Part shown: piece by piece, positions 61,443-64,000 of the stretch | Numbering within the stretch: the stretch's first letter is position 1 | Layout: every line of letters starts with the position of its first letter | NCBI GenBank assembly: GCA_030431255.1 | Contig: JAUIJL010000001.1 | Location: 992,001 to 1,056,000, forward strand | Reading direction: 5' to 3' | DNA from: Thermoanaerobaculia bacterium | GTDB lineage: Bacteria; Acidobacteriota; Thermoanaerobaculia; Multivoradales; J023 | Length of the DNA stretch: 64,000 nucleotides | The notes under the pieces: generated by a model | What the model was told of the DNA's origin: nothing | Databases searched by the model: none | The model's input: the letters and a program-made list of their open reading frames with translations, nothing else | Made by a program: the position numbers and the translations under genes

Positions 61443-61611
61443 TCGGATCCGTGATTCGCGCTCTGACAAGCAGTCACTCCGAAGGGCCCGTCGCCCGAAA
61501 CCAAAATCCATCCCAACGCGAACCGTCTAATGCAAGGTCGCGGATTGCAGGCCGAAGCTGACTCAAGGCTGCCGGCTCCAACTGAGAAATTCCAAGAGAA
61601 AAGGACCTGAT

Positions 61612-63057
61612 ATGACCACCCTGGCCGAAGGAGAGGCTTTGTCGAAAGCCATCCAAGGACTTGCCGAGACATTCGGTGACCGCATCGATCTGCGTGAAGA
61701 AGAGCGCTCCAAATTCGAAACCGACTTCGGCAAGGTGGTTTTCCAGACCCCTGGTGCCGTGGCCCGCTGTCAAAACGCCGAGCAAGTCGCGGAGATCATC
61801 CGCTATTGCCGAGAGCACAAAGTACCCATCGTCGCTCGCGGTCAAGGCCATACCCAAACCGGCCAAAGCACCACCAATGGTGGCGTCGTGGTGGACACCT
61901 CGGCCATGCAGACGATCCACAGCATCAACGAGGACGAGCTCTATGCCGACTGCGACGGTGGTGTGGTCTGGCACGATCTCGTGGTCAAGGTGGTGCCGAT
62001 GGGTTTCGTGCCGCCCGTGCTCACCAACAACCTCGGTGTCAGCATCGCCGGAACGACCTCGGTGGCCGGTCTCGGTGTGGCGTCTTATAAATACGGCACC
62101 CAAGCGGACAGCGCCATCGAGCTGGAGGTGGTGACCGGCGCCGGTGACATCGTGACCTGCTCCCGGGAGCACAACGCCGACCTATTCAACAGTGTGCGTT
62201 CCGGTTTGAGCCAATTCGGCATCATCACCCGGGTCAAGACCAAGTTGCGCCGCTGCAAGCAGAAGGTCCGCATGTACCACCTGCTTTACGACGACCTCGG
62301 TGTCTTCATGAAGGACGCGGAAGGCGTCATGGACCCCGACGATACGCGTTTCCACACCCTGGAATCCCGCTGCGCCCCGTGCCCGATTTTCATGAAGCGG
62401 ATCGGCGACGGATTGAAATTGCGCGAGGGCGCCCAGCTCTACGCCTATTGGACCTATCCCATGTTCCTGACGGTGGAATACGACGAAGGGGACGAGCCCA
62501 ACGACGAAGAGCTGCTCAAGGGCCTCAGCTACCATCGTCATTTGCAAACCGACGAGTACACCCAAGAAGAATTCTGCCGTCGCTTGGAGCCGGTCTTCGA
62601 GATCTGGCACAACTCCGGCAATTGGCAGATGGCTCATCCTTGGATGGAAACCGTCCTTCCCTGGGATAAAGCGCAAGAATTCATCGAATTTGCGCTCGAC
62701 AATCTTCCACCACAAAGCCTAGGGCCGGCGGGTCACATCCTGCTGTGGCCGTCCCGTGGCGACACCTCAGATGTGCCATTCTTCAAACACCCCGGCGGCG
62801 ACTTCGTCATGGGCTGGGGCATCTTGCCGGCCGTTCCCCAGCAATTCCTCGACATGGCGCTCGAAAACCTCGACATGGTCAGCAAGCTGTCCATTGGTTA
62901 CGGCGGCAAGCGCTACCTGTCGGGCTTCATCACCTTCAAGACCCCGGCGGAGTGGGAAGAGCACTTCGGCACGGAAACTTGGGAGCGATTCAAGGCCGCC
63001 AAGAAGACCTTCGATCCCGACGGCATCATGAATCCCGGATTCATCAACTACGGCTGA
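61612..63057 (+). CDS. FAD-dependent oxidoreductase, cytokinin-dehydrogenase-like
   Basis: 481 residues with an N-terminal PCMH-type FAD domain (~40-220). ARGQGHTQTGQ contains a GH motif with His80 at the position that binds FAD covalently in cytokinin dehydrogenase. GVVWHDLVVKV and SIAGTTSVAGLGVASYKYG follow. The C-terminal half ends with HFGTETWERFKAAKKTFDPD and GIMNPGFI, as in plant and bacterial cytokinin dehydrogenases and other BBE-like enzymes. No signal peptide, so cytoplasmic. It oxidises an amine or alcohol side chain, but the substrate cannot be told from the sequence. A hairpin terminator follows the stop. Confidence 0.8.
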   Translation: MTTLAEGEALSKAIQGLAETFGDRIDLREEERSKFETDFGKVVFQTPGAVARCQNAEQVAEIIRYCREHKVPIVARGQGHTQTGQSTTNGGVVVDTSAMQTIHSINEDELYADCDGGVVWHDLVVKVVPMGFVPPVLTNNLGVSIAGTTSVAGLGVASYKYGTQADSAIELEVVTGAGDIVTCSREHNADLFNSVRSGLSQFGIITRVKTKLRRCKQKVRMYHLLYDDLGVFMKDAEGVMDPDDTRFHTLESRCAPCPIFMKRIGDGLKLREGAQLYAYWTYPMFLTVEYDEGDEPNDEELLKGLSYHRHLQTDEYTQEEFCRRLEPVFEIWHNSGNWQMAHPWMETVLPWDKAQEFIEFALDNLPPQSLGPAGHILLWPSRGDTSDVPFFKHPGGDFVMGWGILPAVPQQFLDMALENLDMVSKLSIGYGGKRYLSGFITFKTPAEWEEHFGTETWERFKAAKKTFDPDGIMNPGFINYG

Positions 63058-63076
63058 GCGGATCCGGTCGTTGATC

Positions 63077-64000
63077 GTGAAGAGCAGAGACGCACAAGGC
63101 AGGTGGCCGCGGACAGCGGTGACCTGCCTTTTGTGTGTTGGGTGGATGTTTCCCGGGCTCGTCCCGGTCGTGACCGCCGACGAGGGTGCCGCGGAGTCGA
63201 CGCCTCCCTCAGCCGGCCGCTCCATCGACGACTGGATCAAGGATACCCTCAGTCGGCGGATTCAGGACGAGCGCCTCGCGCTCGGATCAGCACCGCTGAT
63301 CCGGCACCCCGACGTGGAAGCGGCGGCCCAGACCTTTGCCGATGACGTTGCGCAGTCCGGTAGCTGGTTGGGGGTCGATTTGTCGGCGGATCGGGCGGCG
63401 GCCCTGCTGGAAGCGCGGGGCTATATTCACTTCAAGCTCACCACCACTTATTTTGCCGGCGCCATCGGTGATCCCGAGATTTGGGTGGACTCTTGGATCT
63501 CCCGTGCCCGCTCCACGTTTGACAGCTTTCACAATCCGGATCTCAAGCACTTCGGCATCGGCACCGTGCACTTGGAGGGATTGAGCTTCTACTTTTTGAT
63601 GGTGACCACTTCCCAGACCGCCTTTTACGGTGAAGCCACCCTGCCTTTGCAGGATTTGGGGCAGGTACGACAGCGAGCTCTGGAGCTGGTGAATGAGGAG
63701 CGACGGAAGTTGCGTTTGCGCCCCCTCGTGTCCCACCCGGTGTTGGATCGAGTCGCCCAAAACTACGCTCGGGACATGTTCGAACGAGGCTTCTACGGCC
63801 ATACCTCCCCGGAGGGCGAGTCGGTTCGGGATCGAGTGTTGCGGATCGGATACCAGTCGGCCCGGGTCGCAGAGAATCTGGGCAGCGGTCAAACCACGGT
63901 CGAGGAGGTGATGGAAGGCTGGATGGCCAGCCCCGGCCATCGAGCCAATATCCTGCACCGCCGCTTGAGGGAAATCGGCACCGGGGTGGCGATCGGCGAA
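63077..64000 (+). CDS. Exported CAP (SCP/PR-1) domain protein, two CAP units (truncated by window end)
   Basis: Open to the right edge, so incomplete. From GTG 63077 the product has a proper signal peptide (basic MKSRDAQGRWPR, hydrophobic AVTCLLCVGWMFPGLVPVV, then TADEG); GTG 63119 and ATG 63146 are alternatives. The first half (~50-190) is a weak, degenerate CAP-like unit (DEWRLALGSAPL-type pattern, without the histidine pair). The second half is a canonical CAP domain: VNEERRKLRLRPLVSHPVLD, YGHTSPEGESV with the conserved His, ENLGSG and WMASPGHRANIL. CAP proteins are secreted and have lipid- or cell-wall-related roles in bacteria. A hairpin overlaps the signal-peptide codons. Confidence 0.75.
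   Translation, partial: MKSRDAQGRWPRTAVTCLLCVGWMFPGLVPVVTADEGAAESTPPSAGRSIDDWIKDTLSRRIQDERLALGSAPLIRHPDVEAAAQTFADDVAQSGSWLGVDLSADRAAALLEARGYIHFKLTTTYFAGAIGDPEIWVDSWISRARSTFDSFHNPDLKHFGIGTVHLEGLSFYFLMVTTSQTAFYGEATLPLQDLGQVRQRALELVNEERRKLRLRPLVSHPVLDRVAQNYARDMFERGFYGHTSPEGESVRDRVLRIGYQSARVAENLGSGQTTVEEVMEGWMASPGHRANILHRRLREIGTGVAIGE
63093..63135 (+). terminator. Hairpin terminator-like structure after the flavoprotein gene
   Basis: CACAAGGCAGGT (63093-63104) pairs with ACCTGCC...TTGTG (63122-63135), with an inner CCGC/GCGG stem, and a short T-run lies in the 3' arm. It fits a terminator of the flavoprotein gene, although it lies inside the longest reading of the CAP gene. Confidence 0.5.

Overview
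The window is one GC-rich (roughly 60-65%) bacterial chromosomal segment, densely coded and made mostly of translationally coupled operons. Several FG-GAP/VCBS plus ASPIC/UnbV (CRTAC1-like) proteins, CHAT and metacaspase peptidases, a multihaem cytochrome with a TPR tail, MenB (menaquinone), a Myxococcus-type PilZ protein, a bacterial Elp3 and tandem CAP domains together suggest a Gram-negative, menaquinone-using bacterium of the Acidobacteriota (Thermoanaerobaculia-like) or a neighbouring phylum. That placement is inference. No rRNA is present, and I found no phage, transposase, integrase or CRISPR array.

Layout. 0-5.5 kb: end of an upstream gene and two coupled CRTAC1-like secreted proteins. 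5.5-23.0 kb: a co-directional locus of five caspase-fold proteins. Two are paralogous CHAT-TM-periplasmic beta-domain proteins, one fused to a CsgG-like domain and the other followed by a separate CsgG-like gene. The others are a metacaspase, a TPR-CHAT lipoprotein encoded with an ECF sigma factor and a probable membrane anti-sigma factor, and a C25/CHAT-like peptidase behind a 59-codon gene. Palindromic 22-bp repeats precede both CHAT copies. 23.2-28.3 kb: multihaem cytochrome and a third CRTAC1-like protein. 28.3-32.3 kb: isoprenyl synthase coupled to a PDZ/multi-TM hybrid histidine kinase. 32.4-36.0 kb: DHH-like/CPBP fusion, tRNA-Glu(UUC) and an RsbU-type phosphatase. 36.4-40.3 kb: PilZ/AMIN transmembrane protein, a short AT-rich ORF and an XRE regulator behind a phased-repeat promoter. 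40.4-44.6 kb: Nudix hydrolase, PlsC-like acyltransferase, Trm9-like methyltransferase and Elp3. 44.7-50.8 kb: ketosynthase, DUF2868/DUF3482 pair and MtaB. 50.8-55.3 kb: an unusual CheA-like/CheY/pseudo-receiver/CheX operon. 55.4-60.9 kb: MenB, two glycosyltransferases and a phosphodiesterase. 61.0-64.0 kb: STAS protein, a cytokinin-dehydrogenase-like flavoprotein and a truncated tandem-CAP protein.

The strongest candidate for an undescribed system is the 5.7-23 kb caspase-fold locus. Its parts look like a trans-envelope protease signalling module: cytosolic CHAT joined through one helix to periplasmic tandem beta domains and a CsgG-like domain, next to an ECF sigma/anti-sigma switch and a surface-anchored CHAT lipoprotein. 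Secondary candidates are the ComQ/ComP-like pair (isoprenyl synthase plus PDZ-TM kinase) and the Elp3 plus Trm9-like pair, which would recreate a eukaryote-type wobble-uridine pathway.
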